Source: Corynebacterium aurimucosum (lineage in GTDB: Bacteria > Actinomycetota > Actinomycetes > Mycobacteriales > Mycobacteriaceae). From it: DNA of 64,000 nt. Positions 53,166 through 60,197 of this stretch are shown here, in pieces. Position numbers and translations under genes: made by a program. The notes beneath the pieces were generated by a model. It saw nothing but the letters and a program-made list of their open reading frames with translations. It was not told where the DNA came from and ran no database searches. The stretch's first letter is position 1. The number at the start of each line of letters is the position of its first letter. The stretch spans positions 62,001 to 126,000 of the forward strand of contig NZ_CP047048.1 of the NCBI RefSeq assembly GCF_030408555.1, read 5' to 3'.

Positions 53166-53228
53166 GGATTCATCTCCTCTCGGGGGCGGAATGACTGGCC
53201 GGTTTTGTTTATCTGAGAGGAATTTTGC

Positions 53229-53498
53229 CTATTTCCGGTAAACATCTCGTCGGTGAGCAACGCGCAGGGCGAGCACCACGAGTTTTCCGTCTATGATTTC
53301 ATAAACCACGCGATAGTGTCCGACTCGAATTCTATACAGGTCGTCCGAGGCTTTTAACTTCTTTACTCCATCCGGGCGAGGGGTAACGGCCAAGTCTTCG
53401 ATTGCAGCAAGTAGTCGCCTCTGTGTCGGCCTGTCGAGCTTGCGTAGCTCCTTGGCTGCGGATGCCTTATAGGTGATGTGATAAGTGGAGTCAGCCAT
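53229..53498 (-). CDS. RelE/ParE-type toxin
   Basis: The 89-residue basic protein has the RelE fold pattern: YHITYKASAAKELRKLDRPTQRRLLAAIEDL, then DLYRIRVGHYRVVYEIIDGKLVVLALRVAHRRDVYRK. RelE toxins cut mRNA in the ribosome. The Arg and His residues in the C-terminal half are candidate active-site residues. It lies 9 bp after the antitoxin gene on the same strand. Confidence 0.88.
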   Translation of the reverse strand: MADSTYHITYKASAAKELRKLDRPTQRRLLAAIEDLAVTPRPDGVKKLKASDDLYRIRVGHYRVVYEIIDGKLVVLALRVAHRRDVYRK

Positions 53499-53507
53499 AG
53501 AAGGCGA

Positions 53508-53762
53508 TTAGGTGAGTCCGAGTTCTTTTTTGAGGTCTTCGTGTGAAATCTCTACGGCTTCTCCTCGGGCAATCTCTGCGGCCTGCACATCCTCACGATC
53601 TTCTAGTGCTTCGACTGCGCGGGCGAAAAATGAAGGAGAGACGACAAAAGCGCGAACACGGGTTCCACGACTAGTGATGGCGACGGGTGTGTGCTGTGCC
53701 TCTTCAAGAATTTGGCTTTGGGATTGGCGAAATTGACTGGATGCCACTGACATCGTTTTCAT
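53508..53762 (-). CDS. Phd/YefM-type antitoxin
   Basis: The 84-residue protein has the Phd/YefM N-terminal DNA-binding part MKTMSVASSQFRQSQSQIL and HTPVAITSRGTRVRAFVVSP, followed by an acidic helical tail that should neutralise the toxin. ATG 53762 is favoured, with 53753 as alternative. Starts further upstream would include the operator palindrome. It precedes its toxin by 9 bp and probably represses its own promoter at 53768-53788. Confidence 0.87.
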   Translation of the reverse strand: MKTMSVASSQFRQSQSQILEEAQHTPVAITSRGTRVRAFVVSPSFFARAVEALEDREDVQAAEIARGEAVEISHEDLKKELGLT

Positions 53763-53767
53763 ACAGC

Positions 53768-53788
53768 AAATGTACATCTTGTACATTT
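53768..53788. promoter_or_regulatory. Toxin-antitoxin operator palindrome
   Basis: AAATGTACA-TCT-TGTACATTT is a perfect 9+3+9 palindrome, 6 bp upstream of the antitoxin start. Its two TGTACA cores match the core known from the E. coli yefM-yoeB operator, so autorepression by the antitoxin or its complex is strongly suggested. Confidence 0.8.
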
Positions 53789-53823
53789 TGGTGGGCAAGG
53801 GCCGCGGGATAGAGGGTTGCTGT

Positions 53824-54567
53824 TTATCCGATCCGCCCCGCCAGGATGCGCGGCAGCGCCTCCGCTGCGGTGGCGGTGACCACCACGCTGGCAAGCGGTG
53901 AGAGGTCCGTGGGCTGCGGGGTGACTTCCACGATGGGGATGCCGCGCGCGTGGGCAATTTGTGGCAGTCCGGCGGCGGGGTAGACCACGCCGGAGGTACC
54001 TACGATGAGCAGCGCGTCCGCGGTGGACATGCGGCGCTCGGCCTCGGCCCATTCATCGTCGGGCAGGGCCTCGCCGAACCACACCACGCCCGGGCGCACG
54101 AGCCCACCACACACGGGGCATTCGGGTGGAGTGATGCTCTCGACCGGTTCGTTCGGCAGTGCAATGTCCTCGTCATACGGAGTGTCGCAATCGGTGCAGC
54201 GGAAGGCGAACAAGGATCCGTGCAGGTGAACCACGTCTTGGCTTCCTGCACGCTCGTGCAGGTTATCGATGTTTTGCGTGGTCACCGTCATGCCGCGTGC
54301 GGCGGCAATTGCGCGGTGCCCGGCGTTGGGCTCGGCCCGCTGCGCTAGCTGTGCGCGCCACAGGTACCAGGCGAACATGGGCTTAGGCTCGGTACGCCAT
54401 GCGCTTATCGACGCCATCGCCACCGGATCCACGTTCTCCCAGATGCCCGTCTGCGCATCGCGGTACGTGGCGATGCCGCTGTCCGCGCTCATGCCCGCGC
54501 CGGTGAAAACCTCGACGTGGGTGGCATCAGAAAGAATCGACTGTGCGCGCTCAAACAGGTGCTCCAT
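53824..54567 (-). CDS. cobB: CobB-type sirtuin (class III)
   Basis: The 247-residue Sir2 deacylase has VEVFTGAGMSADSGIATYRD, TQNIDNLHERAG, the catalytic VHLHGSLFAFRC, zinc cysteines in FRCTDCD and CPVCGG, and VVWFGEALP. The YxxR pair is present in AWYLWRAQ. That pair is the mark of desuccinylating class III sirtuins, so it likely removes succinyl as well as acetyl groups from lysines. It is the second sirtuin of the window and clearly different from the one at 9525. Confidence 0.88.
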   Translation of the reverse strand: MEHLFERAQSILSDATHVEVFTGAGMSADSGIATYRDAQTGIWENVDPVAMASISAWRTEPKPMFAWYLWRAQLAQRAEPNAGHRAIAAARGMTVTTQNIDNLHERAGSQDVVHLHGSLFAFRCTDCDTPYDEDIALPNEPVESITPPECPVCGGLVRPGVVWFGEALPDDEWAEAERRMSTADALLIVGTSGVVYPAAGLPQIAHARGIPIVEVTPQPTDLSPLASVVVTATAAEALPRILAGRIG

Positions 54568-54571
54568 GCAT

Positions 54572-55303
54572 CTAGAGTACGTCGATGAGCACGCAGAATG
54601 CTATGGATGCGCTAAGTGCGATGCCCATGCGCCATAGGTAGCGGCGGCCAGGTTCGTGTGCGGTGTTGATCTGCAGCTTCGAAGGATTCGTGGGGAAGAC
54701 TGCCATGCACATGGGGTCTGTGGGCTCGTTGTAGACGCCCATGCCACCGGCAAAACGAAGTGCTTCGTTGCGAACCTGTTCATCATGGTCGGTGGGAATG
54801 GCTTTCACGGCCTTCGCAGATGTCAGCGTTAACCGGACACCCTGAATCATGATGAACACTGTGAAGGCTATCCACGCGGCCACGAGGAGAAAGCCAGAGA
54901 ACGGGATATCCGGAATGACGGTGCAGACCGCAGTGAGGCACACGCAGACCGTCATGGTGAGGACTGTTTGGGCAATGAACGTGGCGGTCTTCTGCGTGAG
55001 CAGCTCCGCGCGTTGTGCGGTGGCCTCGGAGAACGGAAGAGCTGACTCTGCCGGAACATCCATTGTTTTTCGAGCCAGCGAGATCGGCGGCACGCACAGC
55101 GGCAGCGCAATGGCGAACACAACGCCGATCCACACCAGGACCGTTGCGTTGAGGAAAGATTTGGGCTCGAAGCGGTCCGGGTTGCCCGAGCCATCGAAGT
55201 GGACCGGGATGGGATCAGGCACCGAATCCCAGCGCAGCAGCATGTACACCAGCGTGAGAGCACACACCACAGCGGTAGCGACGTAATACTGGCGGCTTCT
55301 CAT
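54572..55303 (-). CDS. DUF1648 domain membrane protein
   Basis: The 243-residue protein has helix 1 followed by the DUF1648 motif WDSVPDPIPVHFDGSGNPDRF, then helices at about 50-70, 108-128, 132-155 and one near the C-terminus. The domain is found in SdpI-like immunity and sensor proteins, though no toxin gene adjoins. ATG 55303 is chosen, with upstream in-frame sequence unlike a protein. It is four bases downstream of cobB's start. Confidence 0.72.
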   Translation of the reverse strand: MRSRQYYVATAVVCALTLVYMLLRWDSVPDPIPVHFDGSGNPDRFEPKSFLNATVLVWIGVVFAIALPLCVPPISLARKTMDVPAESALPFSEATAQRAELLTQKTATFIAQTVLTMTVCVCLTAVCTVIPDIPFSGFLLVAAWIAFTVFIMIQGVRLTLTSAKAVKAIPTDHDEQVRNEALRFAGGMGVYNEPTDPMCMAVFPTNPSKLQINTAHEPGRRYLWRMGIALSASIAFCVLIDVL

Positions 55304-55358
55304 GCCAGTGAGTTTACAAGGCGACCGGCCGAGGACCTCTGCGAAAGGCGTCTGGCAA

Positions 55359-55469
55359 ATGGCATCTGTCAAAAGGCATCTTTGGGATTAAAACGCCATT
55401 TGCGCGGGGGTAAAAGGCGTTTTTGGCTCTGAAAACGCCTTCTGATAGATGCCTTTTACAAGATGCCAT
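55359..55469. repeat. Nested inverted-repeat structure with many AAAAGGC-type words
   Basis: The outer arms, 55359-55381 and 55447-55469, are 23 nt long and pair at 20 positions. Inside, AAGGCGTTTT (55414-55423) and AAAACGCCTT (55432-55441) form a perfect 10-bp hairpin. The word AAARGGCRTCT or its complement appears about eight times between 55344 and 55470. It could fold as an RNA, be a foldback element or a cluster of operator sites. Confidence 0.7.
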
Positions 55470-55500
55470 GTGGGCAGAGGAGACTGAGCAAGAGTGCGGG

Positions 55501-55584
55501 CTATGTGTCGTTGTGCTCCTGCCAGGCATCGATGCCGCCGCGCAGCGAGTAGACGTTGCTGAAGCCGTGGGTGCGGAATGGGTC
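55501..55584 (-). pseudogene. Duplicated remnant of the moeZ-like rhodanese end
   Basis: Bases 55512-55575 match 56195-56258, inside the moeZ-like gene, at 59 of 64 positions. Read on the minus strand the remnant encodes THGFSNVYSLRGGIDAWQEH and stops at 55501-55503. No start or catalytic cysteine remains. A local duplication or a past extra rhodanese gene explains it. The DUF4288 gene lies between the two copies. Confidence 0.75.
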
Positions 55585-55701
55585 TTCATTGGTAATGAGC
55601 TTAAAGGGCGACCGGCTGATTCTTTCCACGCTACGTGGTCTGGGTGAGCAGGTAGAGTCGAGTCCAAGCTGACCAAGAACCGGAAAGGACAGTAGCCGGC
55701 A

Positions 55702-56016
55702 ATGGAACCTTATGTTGGAATTGTCGTGATGGAGCTTGCTAAGAAGTCCAGTTCATCTGCCCAAAGCTTCTTCCGCGAGGACTTTTATATTGTGTATGCG
55801 GAGTCGGACGAGAAGGCTCGAGAACGCGTTGAAGCGATGGCGAACGAGCAGGCCGATGGTGAGGATGTGAAGGTACGGCACATCGTGGATGTCGCGCCAG
55901 CCCTCTATGGTTATGTAGACCGCGATTGCGATCTTTACTCGCGGCACTTTGCGAACCTAGAGGACTACGAGCGTTTCGAGATGAAGCTCGGCGGAACTGA
56001 CCCGCTGGCTGATTAA
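55702..56016 (+). CDS. DUF4288-like protein
   Basis: The 104-residue protein begins EPYVGIVVMELAKKSSSS and has FYIVYAESDEKARERVEAMA, a pattern like DUF4288 proteins, of unknown function. It is acidic, soluble and has no signal. GGAAAGGACAG ten bases upstream supports the start. It sits between a remnant and the intact copy of the moeZ-like gene. Confidence 0.6.
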   Translation: MEPYVGIVVMELAKKSSSSAQSFFREDFYIVYAESDEKARERVEAMANEQADGEDVKVRHIVDVAPALYGYVDRDCDLYSRHFANLEDYERFEMKLGGTDPLAD

Positions 56017-56153
56017 TCGTAGACTTCGCGAAGAAACCTGCTGACTCTCTTCTGTGTTGGCCTGGCTAGCTTTCGGAAGGCTTTCGCACCGCGTGGCGTG
56101 AAGCTAATCTTCCACGCCACATTCAGCCTCTAGTTCTTCAAGAGAAATGGTCT

Positions 56154-57179
56154 CTAGCTCGCCTCGGCGTCGGCTTCGGCCGAGAGTTCGGAGATGTGCT
56201 CTTGCCAGGCGTCGATGCCGCCGCGCAGCGAGTAGACGTTTCTGAAGCCGCGGGCGCGCAGGGCCTCGACGGCCTGGGCGGAGCGCAGGCCGCTGGCGCA
56301 GTAGAGGACGGCAAGGTCGGCGGGGTCTAGGGTCGGGTTGTGGCCGGCGAGGATCTCATCGAGCGGGAGGTGCTGCGAGCCGGGGATGAGGGAGGCGGCG
56401 CGCTCGGGGGAGGTGCGGACGTCGATAAGCGTGGCGTTCTCTGGGATCTCGCGGATGTCCGTGGGGTTGTCGGGGCGCGCCGGGGTGGCGCCGTTCGCGC
56501 GCACGGGGATGTATTCCCAGGTCCCGGCGAGGGAATCGTAGTAGCCCAGCGTGCCGATGAGCGGGGTGCCGATGCCCGTGAGGAGCTTGAGCGCTTCGAC
56601 AGCCAGGGCGGAGCCGGCCACGCCGACGACCGGTCCCAGCACGCCGGCCTGCGAACAGGAGGGCACCTGCGGATCAGTGGGGAAGAGGTCTTCGTAGACC
56701 GGGCCGTGGCCGGAGTGGAAGACGGTGAGCTGCGCGTCGTATCCCAAGAGCGAGGCCCACACGTGCGGAATGCCCAGTTTGTGGGCAGCCCAGGAGGCGA
56801 GGTGGCGGGAGTAGAAGTTATCGGTTCCGTCGATGATGAGATCAGCGCCGCACAGTTGCTCCAAGGCGGTATCGGGTGTTAGGCGCGAGAATTGCTCGAC
56901 GGTGCACTCCGGGTTGAGGGCGTTTAAGGCTTCGGCGGCGGATGCGGTTTTGGGCTGGCCTACGGTTGCTGTGCTGTGGATGACTTGGCGGTGCAGGTTG
57001 GAGAGGGAGACGGTGTCGTCGTCGAACAACAGGATGCGCCCCACTCCCGCGCCTGCGAGATAGAGAAGGGCAGGTGAGCCGAGGCCGCCGGCGCCGATGA
57101 CGGCGATGGTGGCGTTAGCCAGGAGCTTTTGAGTGTCAGTTCCCCACAGGGTTTCCTGTCGTGCGTAGCGTGGACTCAT
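56154..57179 (-). CDS. moeZ: MoeZ/MoeB-like adenylyltransferase with rhodanese domain
   Basis: The 341-residue protein has a ThiF/MoeB domain (residues 1-220: IGAGGLGSPALLYLAGAGVG for ATP, LSNLHRQVIH, DGTDNFYSR) and a rhodanese domain (240-330) with the active cysteine in LYCASGLRSAQA. It adenylates and sulfurates small carrier proteins such as MoaD, whose gene lies at 61386. Zinc cysteines of some MoeB proteins are not seen, which is common in this group. The name moeZ is by domain order. Confidence 0.82.
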   Translation of the reverse strand: MSPRYARQETLWGTDTQKLLANATIAVIGAGGLGSPALLYLAGAGVGRILLFDDDTVSLSNLHRQVIHSTATVGQPKTASAAEALNALNPECTVEQFSRLTPDTALEQLCGADLIIDGTDNFYSRHLASWAAHKLGIPHVWASLLGYDAQLTVFHSGHGPVYEDLFPTDPQVPSCSQAGVLGPVVGVAGSALAVEALKLLTGIGTPLIGTLGYYDSLAGTWEYIPVRANGATPARPDNPTDIREIPENATLIDVRTSPERAASLIPGSQHLPLDEILAGHNPTLDPADLAVLYCASGLRSAQAVEALRARGFRNVYSLRGGIDAWQEHISELSAEADAEAS

Positions 57180-58172
57180 TCTGAAGTGCTCCGAGTTTTC
57201 CTAAGCTTTGTCTTCGTTCCAAATTATTTCTTATGAGGCCCACTCGATCGTTGCGATTTCTACCTCCACAACATCATCCTATCTGCGAGTTTGGGAAAGC
57301 CGCTGGTTTTCGTCAACTCTGACATAGGACGAGCGTGGTGAGAGTGGTGCACCTAGCCTGTTTGGTTTCTTCGCCTCAGCCATGTTGCTTTTATCGTTTA
57401 GGGCACCACTGAAACTAACGAGTCTTTTCGCGTTAGCAAAGTCGGCTGCGCTGGCCATCAACGGACTAATCACACCCTCGTTCTAACAGCCAGTCAGGGA
57501 AGAAGGAACTGTGGCGAGTTTCGGGACAGCCACATCGACGGTGCCAATCCGTGTATCCAGTGGTCGGTGGCGGTAGCCGTTGTGGTGGTTGACGTGGTTG
57601 TCGCTCCCCTGGCACGCCCCGCACGGAGTGCGGAAGCACGTTTACTGCAAATGTACCATGACCCATGACCCAGAGTTCCATGACCCAGAGTGCCTAAGCA
57701 CTCGTCCGGTGAGTTCAGCATAGAATAGCCGCCGAGGTTTCGGCGGCTATGGTCGTGTTAGGCAATCGCTAGACGCGACTGCGAACGCCAGGACGCGACA
57801 ATCACGCGGGGCAAAGAAGTCGCGTGCGCGACTTCCGCGGCAACGCCAAAACCTTGCACTCATGCCACACGCAACAGTTAATCGCTACGGTTCTTTTCAA
57901 CAACTCGCCGCGTGATTTTAAACATGCCCATGTTCCGCCTGCCGCCGACTCCGTACGTTTCCCTGAGAACAAGGTTCCTCATCATCCAAAAATAATCCTT
58001 CAGGATAACCATTCTTCGTCCACAAATGTTCCCCTTTTCACCAATAGGGTACTTTCGTATCCTCTTCTCAGGTTTCATGAGTTAAATAGTGCATAAAAGT
58101 AGAAAATGGGCATATCCCACCAGTCGGCAATGTGGGACTCAACCACCAACTAGATTCTCTAAGGAGCGCAGG
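57180..58172. other. Gene-poor, lower-GC left half of the bacteriocin islet
   Basis: About 1 kb without a convincing gene. A hairpin (57725-57750, 11-bp stem, no T-run) and a perfect 20-bp palindrome (57816-57835, GAAGTCGCG-TG-CGCGACTTC) are present. The words CCATGACCCAGAGT repeat in tandem around 57656-57690, as at ends of some insertion sequences, but no transposase is recognisable. Base composition falls toward the right, near the bacteriocin gene. A leader hairpin TCCCAC/GTGGGA lies at 58115-58137. Confidence 0.55.
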
Positions 58173-58919
58173 ATGCATAAAGTAGCAAAAGGCCTAGCCG
58201 CAGCTTTTATTGCCGTATCTACGGCGACGGCCCAGCCACCAGCAATGGCAGTCCAAGCCTCACCATCAACACAATCCCCTGAAACGGAACCAGAGTTTAC
58301 AAACAGTGCAGCAATTGACTCACTGGCCCACAACGCCCAAGCCGAGCAGGAAAATAGACAGATCCTAGGTGCTGAAGCAGCCTCGTTCGAATCTTCAATG
58401 AAGAAAGCATTTAATGAGGATGCAGTTCTGAAAAATGGTCAGTTTATTGATTATAAATCGATTTCCGTCAAGCAAACGCCTGAGGGATATTACTATGCTT
58501 CCGCCCCGATTAAAGGACTAACGGATGGAAGCATAGCCGTAGCAGGTTTCTCTCCCACGGGAACTCTCGAGAACACCGTTCAAATCAATCTTGCCCAAGC
58601 AACGGAGACCACCGGAACCGTGAGCGTCTTCGTTAACGGAGATTTACAAAAGGAAGAGTTTGTGGAGGTTGGCGCTCAGACAACCAATCCATCATCCCCC
58701 AGCGAGAGAATGGTAACCCCCTACGGAATGAATTGGGGAGCTCTCAACGATTGCTTGAGCAGCCAAGGAATCGCTTCATGGGCGGTTGCAGCTCTGAGCA
58801 TTGCTTGCAGTGCGGGATGCCTTGTTACACTAGGCACGGCTTGCCTTCTATGCATATCTGCAGCTACAGGGGCAACAGTTGGAGTGATTGAGGGATGCGC
58901 TTTTAATTCATGGGAATAG
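58173..58919 (+). CDS. Secreted halocin C8-like bacteriocin precursor (candidate)
   Basis: The 248-residue product begins with a Sec signal peptide (MHKVAKGLAAAFIAVSTATA, cleavage near AMA-VQA). Residues 30-180 are a hydrophilic propeptide without cysteine. The last 55 residues are hydrophobic and hold all six cysteines (194, 212, 216, 224, 227, 242), with CLVTLGTACLLC and EGCAF. This build resembles halocin C8-type bacteriocins, whose Cys-rich C-terminal peptide is released and whose N-part gives immunity. AAGGAG at 58161-58166 precedes ATG 58173. A small membrane protein gene follows with no gap. Confidence 0.6.
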   Translation: MHKVAKGLAAAFIAVSTATAQPPAMAVQASPSTQSPETEPEFTNSAAIDSLAHNAQAEQENRQILGAEAASFESSMKKAFNEDAVLKNGQFIDYKSISVKQTPEGYYYASAPIKGLTDGSIAVAGFSPTGTLENTVQINLAQATETTGTVSVFVNGDLQKEEFVEVGAQTTNPSSPSERMVTPYGMNWGALNDCLSSQGIASWAVAALSIACSAGCLVTLGTACLLCISAATGATVGVIEGCAFNSWE

Positions 58920-59120
58920 ATGATAGAAATGAGACAACTAACTGCCTCTTTTCTATTTATCGCTGCTGCTGGGGCGATATTCACGACCTTCAAGGTTGAG
59001 TACTCTGGCATTGGCTGGATAGTCGCCTTGATAGCCCTATTGAGCGCAGGCATAACCGCATTAATAGGAAGGGCGCAAAACTCGGAAAATGGTTCTCAAA
59101 CAACCGGACGTGGACAATGA
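58920..59120 (+). CDS. Two-helix membrane protein, possible immunity protein
   Basis: The 66-residue product has two predicted helices (LTASFLFIAAAGAIFTTF and GWIVALIALLSAGITALIG) and a polar tail. Its ATG is the first base after the bacteriocin stop, so translation is coupled. Size, membrane location and position are typical of bacteriocin immunity or accessory proteins, but no family is recognised. A second in-frame ATG lies at 58929. Confidence 0.5.
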   Translation: MIEMRQLTASFLFIAAAGAIFTTFKVEYSGIGWIVALIALLSAGITALIGRAQNSENGSQTTGRGQ

Positions 59121-59144
59121 ATGTTTACCCATAGTCCAACCTAC

Positions 59145-59294
59145 CTAACGTCGTAGGGTTGTCCCCTCGTCTGTCAAGACGGCAGTTCTCGCAATTGCCG
59201 TCTTGACAGTAGACCCGGACATACCTGTTTCAGCCATAATTTCTTTACGCGATGGAAGCTTTCCGGTTTCAACAAAGCTTTGACCGACAAGGAC
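59145..59294 (-). pseudogene. Fragment of a helix-turn-helix gene
   Basis: On the minus strand, an open stretch without start codon encodes about 49 residues. It includes ETGKLPSRKEIMAETGMSGS and TVKTAIARTAVLTDEG, which reads like a winged helix-turn-helix of the GntR kind. A stop codon lies directly upstream (59295-59297) and the natural end is at 59145-59147, so only the last part of a gene remains. It marks the right boundary of the islet. Confidence 0.5.
59171..59209. terminator. Perfect 14-bp hairpin, bidirectional terminator candidate
   Basis: CTGTCAAGACGGCA (59171-59184) and TGCCGTCTTGACAG (59196-59209) pair perfectly around 11 nt. No T-run follows, so termination may be weak. It lies 50 bp after the small membrane gene and inside the helix-turn-helix fragment. 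Confidence 0.5.
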
Positions 59295-59317
59295 TTAAAT
59301 TTTCGCTCGCTGACTGT

Positions 59318-59737
59318 TCATTCCAGGCCTACCCAGGTGGTGGTGTCATCGGTGTGGAGTTGTTCCTTCCAGATGGGGACTTCCGCTTTGACGCGGTCGG
59401 CGCAGGTAGAGGCCGCTTCGAAGGCGTCCTTGCGGTGTGCGGAGGCGGCGGCGACGATGAAGGCGGATTCGCCGATTTCTAGTGCTCCAGTGCGGTGCGC
59501 GCACCAGAGGCGGACGGCCGGGAAGTCGGCGGCGACCTCGCCGGCGACGCGCTCGATTTCCTGCTGGGCTGAGGGGTGCGCGGTGTAGGTAAGGAGCTTG
59601 ACGCCGCGGCCGGAGTCGTGGTTGCGCACGATGCCGTCGAATAAAACGACAGCACCCGTTTCCGCAGTGGCGATGTCGGGGGCCGTGATGGGCTCAGCGC
59701 TGATGTGCGCGCCGAGAAGGCCGTAGTTAGTGCTCAT
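59318..59737 (-). CDS. moaE: Molybdopterin synthase large subunit MoaE
   Basis: The 139-residue protein joins MoaD to form molybdopterin synthase, which puts two sulfurs on precursor Z. Marks are GAVVLFDGIVRNHDSGRGVKLLTYTAHP, RLWCAHRTGALEIGESAFIVAAASAHR and the lysine-rich VKAEVPIWKEQ near the end. ATG 59737 lies inside the end of mog, so the genes are coupled. Confidence 0.9.
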   Translation of the reverse strand: MSTNYGLLGAHISAEPITAPDIATAETGAVVLFDGIVRNHDSGRGVKLLTYTAHPSAQQEIERVAGEVAADFPAVRLWCAHRTGALEIGESAFIVAAASAHRKDAFEAASTCADRVKAEVPIWKEQLHTDDTTTWVGLE

Positions 59738-60197
59738 TGATGCCTTCCAGCTGGTTGATGATGTGGTTAAGTACCGGCTCGAGTACTGCGCAGCCGTCCT
59801 TGGCAGCACCCGTAGAGCCGGGCAGGGCCATGGCGAAGGTTGTGTTAGCAACGCCAGCAACCGTACGCGAGAGCGCCGCGGTGGGAATGGCGGCCGAGTG
59901 CGCGTAGAAGGCGTGGGCCAGGCCGGGTAAGTCGCGCTCAAGGTGTGGGGTGAGTGCTTTGACGGTGCGGTCATCCGGTGTGATGCCAGTGCCGCCGGAG
60001 GTGAGGATGACGGAGGGGGCATCGGCGAAGGCGGTGGCCAGGGCGGCGTCGATATCGGCGTCCGCGACAACGAGGGGCTCCGGGGTATCGAAGCCCTGCT
60101 CACGGAGGAAGTTCACCAAGATAGAGCCGGAGCGGTCCTCGTATTCACCGGCGGCGGCGCGGGTTGAGGCAACGATGACGAGTGCGCGTCGGGTCAT
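59727..60197 (-). CDS. mog: Molybdopterin adenylyltransferase (MogA/MoaB type)
   Basis: The 156-residue protein activates molybdopterin with ATP before metal insertion. TSGGTGITPDDRT is the molybdopterin-binding motif, and FAMALPGSTGAAKDGCAVLEP completes it. Its start overlaps moeA (ATGA) and its end overlaps moaE by 11 bp. MogA and MoaB are not easily separated by eye. Confidence 0.87.
   Translation of the reverse strand: MTRRALVIVASTRAAAGEYEDRSGSILVNFLREQGFDTPEPLVVADADIDAALATAFADAPSVILTSGGTGITPDDRTVKALTPHLERDLPGLAHAFYAHSAAIPTAALSRTVAGVANTTFAMALPGSTGAAKDGCAVLEPVLNHIINQLEGINEH

Larger units (their letters stand above)
55304..55701. other. Gene-free stretch with repeats and a rhodanese remnant
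   Basis: About 400 bp without an intact gene. It contains a nested inverted-repeat structure (55359-55469) and a short copy of the end of the moeZ-like gene (55501-55584), both listed separately. The DUF4288 promoter probably lies in its right end. Confidence 0.6.

Noticed and set aside
52780..53228. tRNA-Ser as integration site for an island
   Set aside because: I found no duplicated tRNA 3' end and no integrase gene nearby. The flanking genes look chromosomal.
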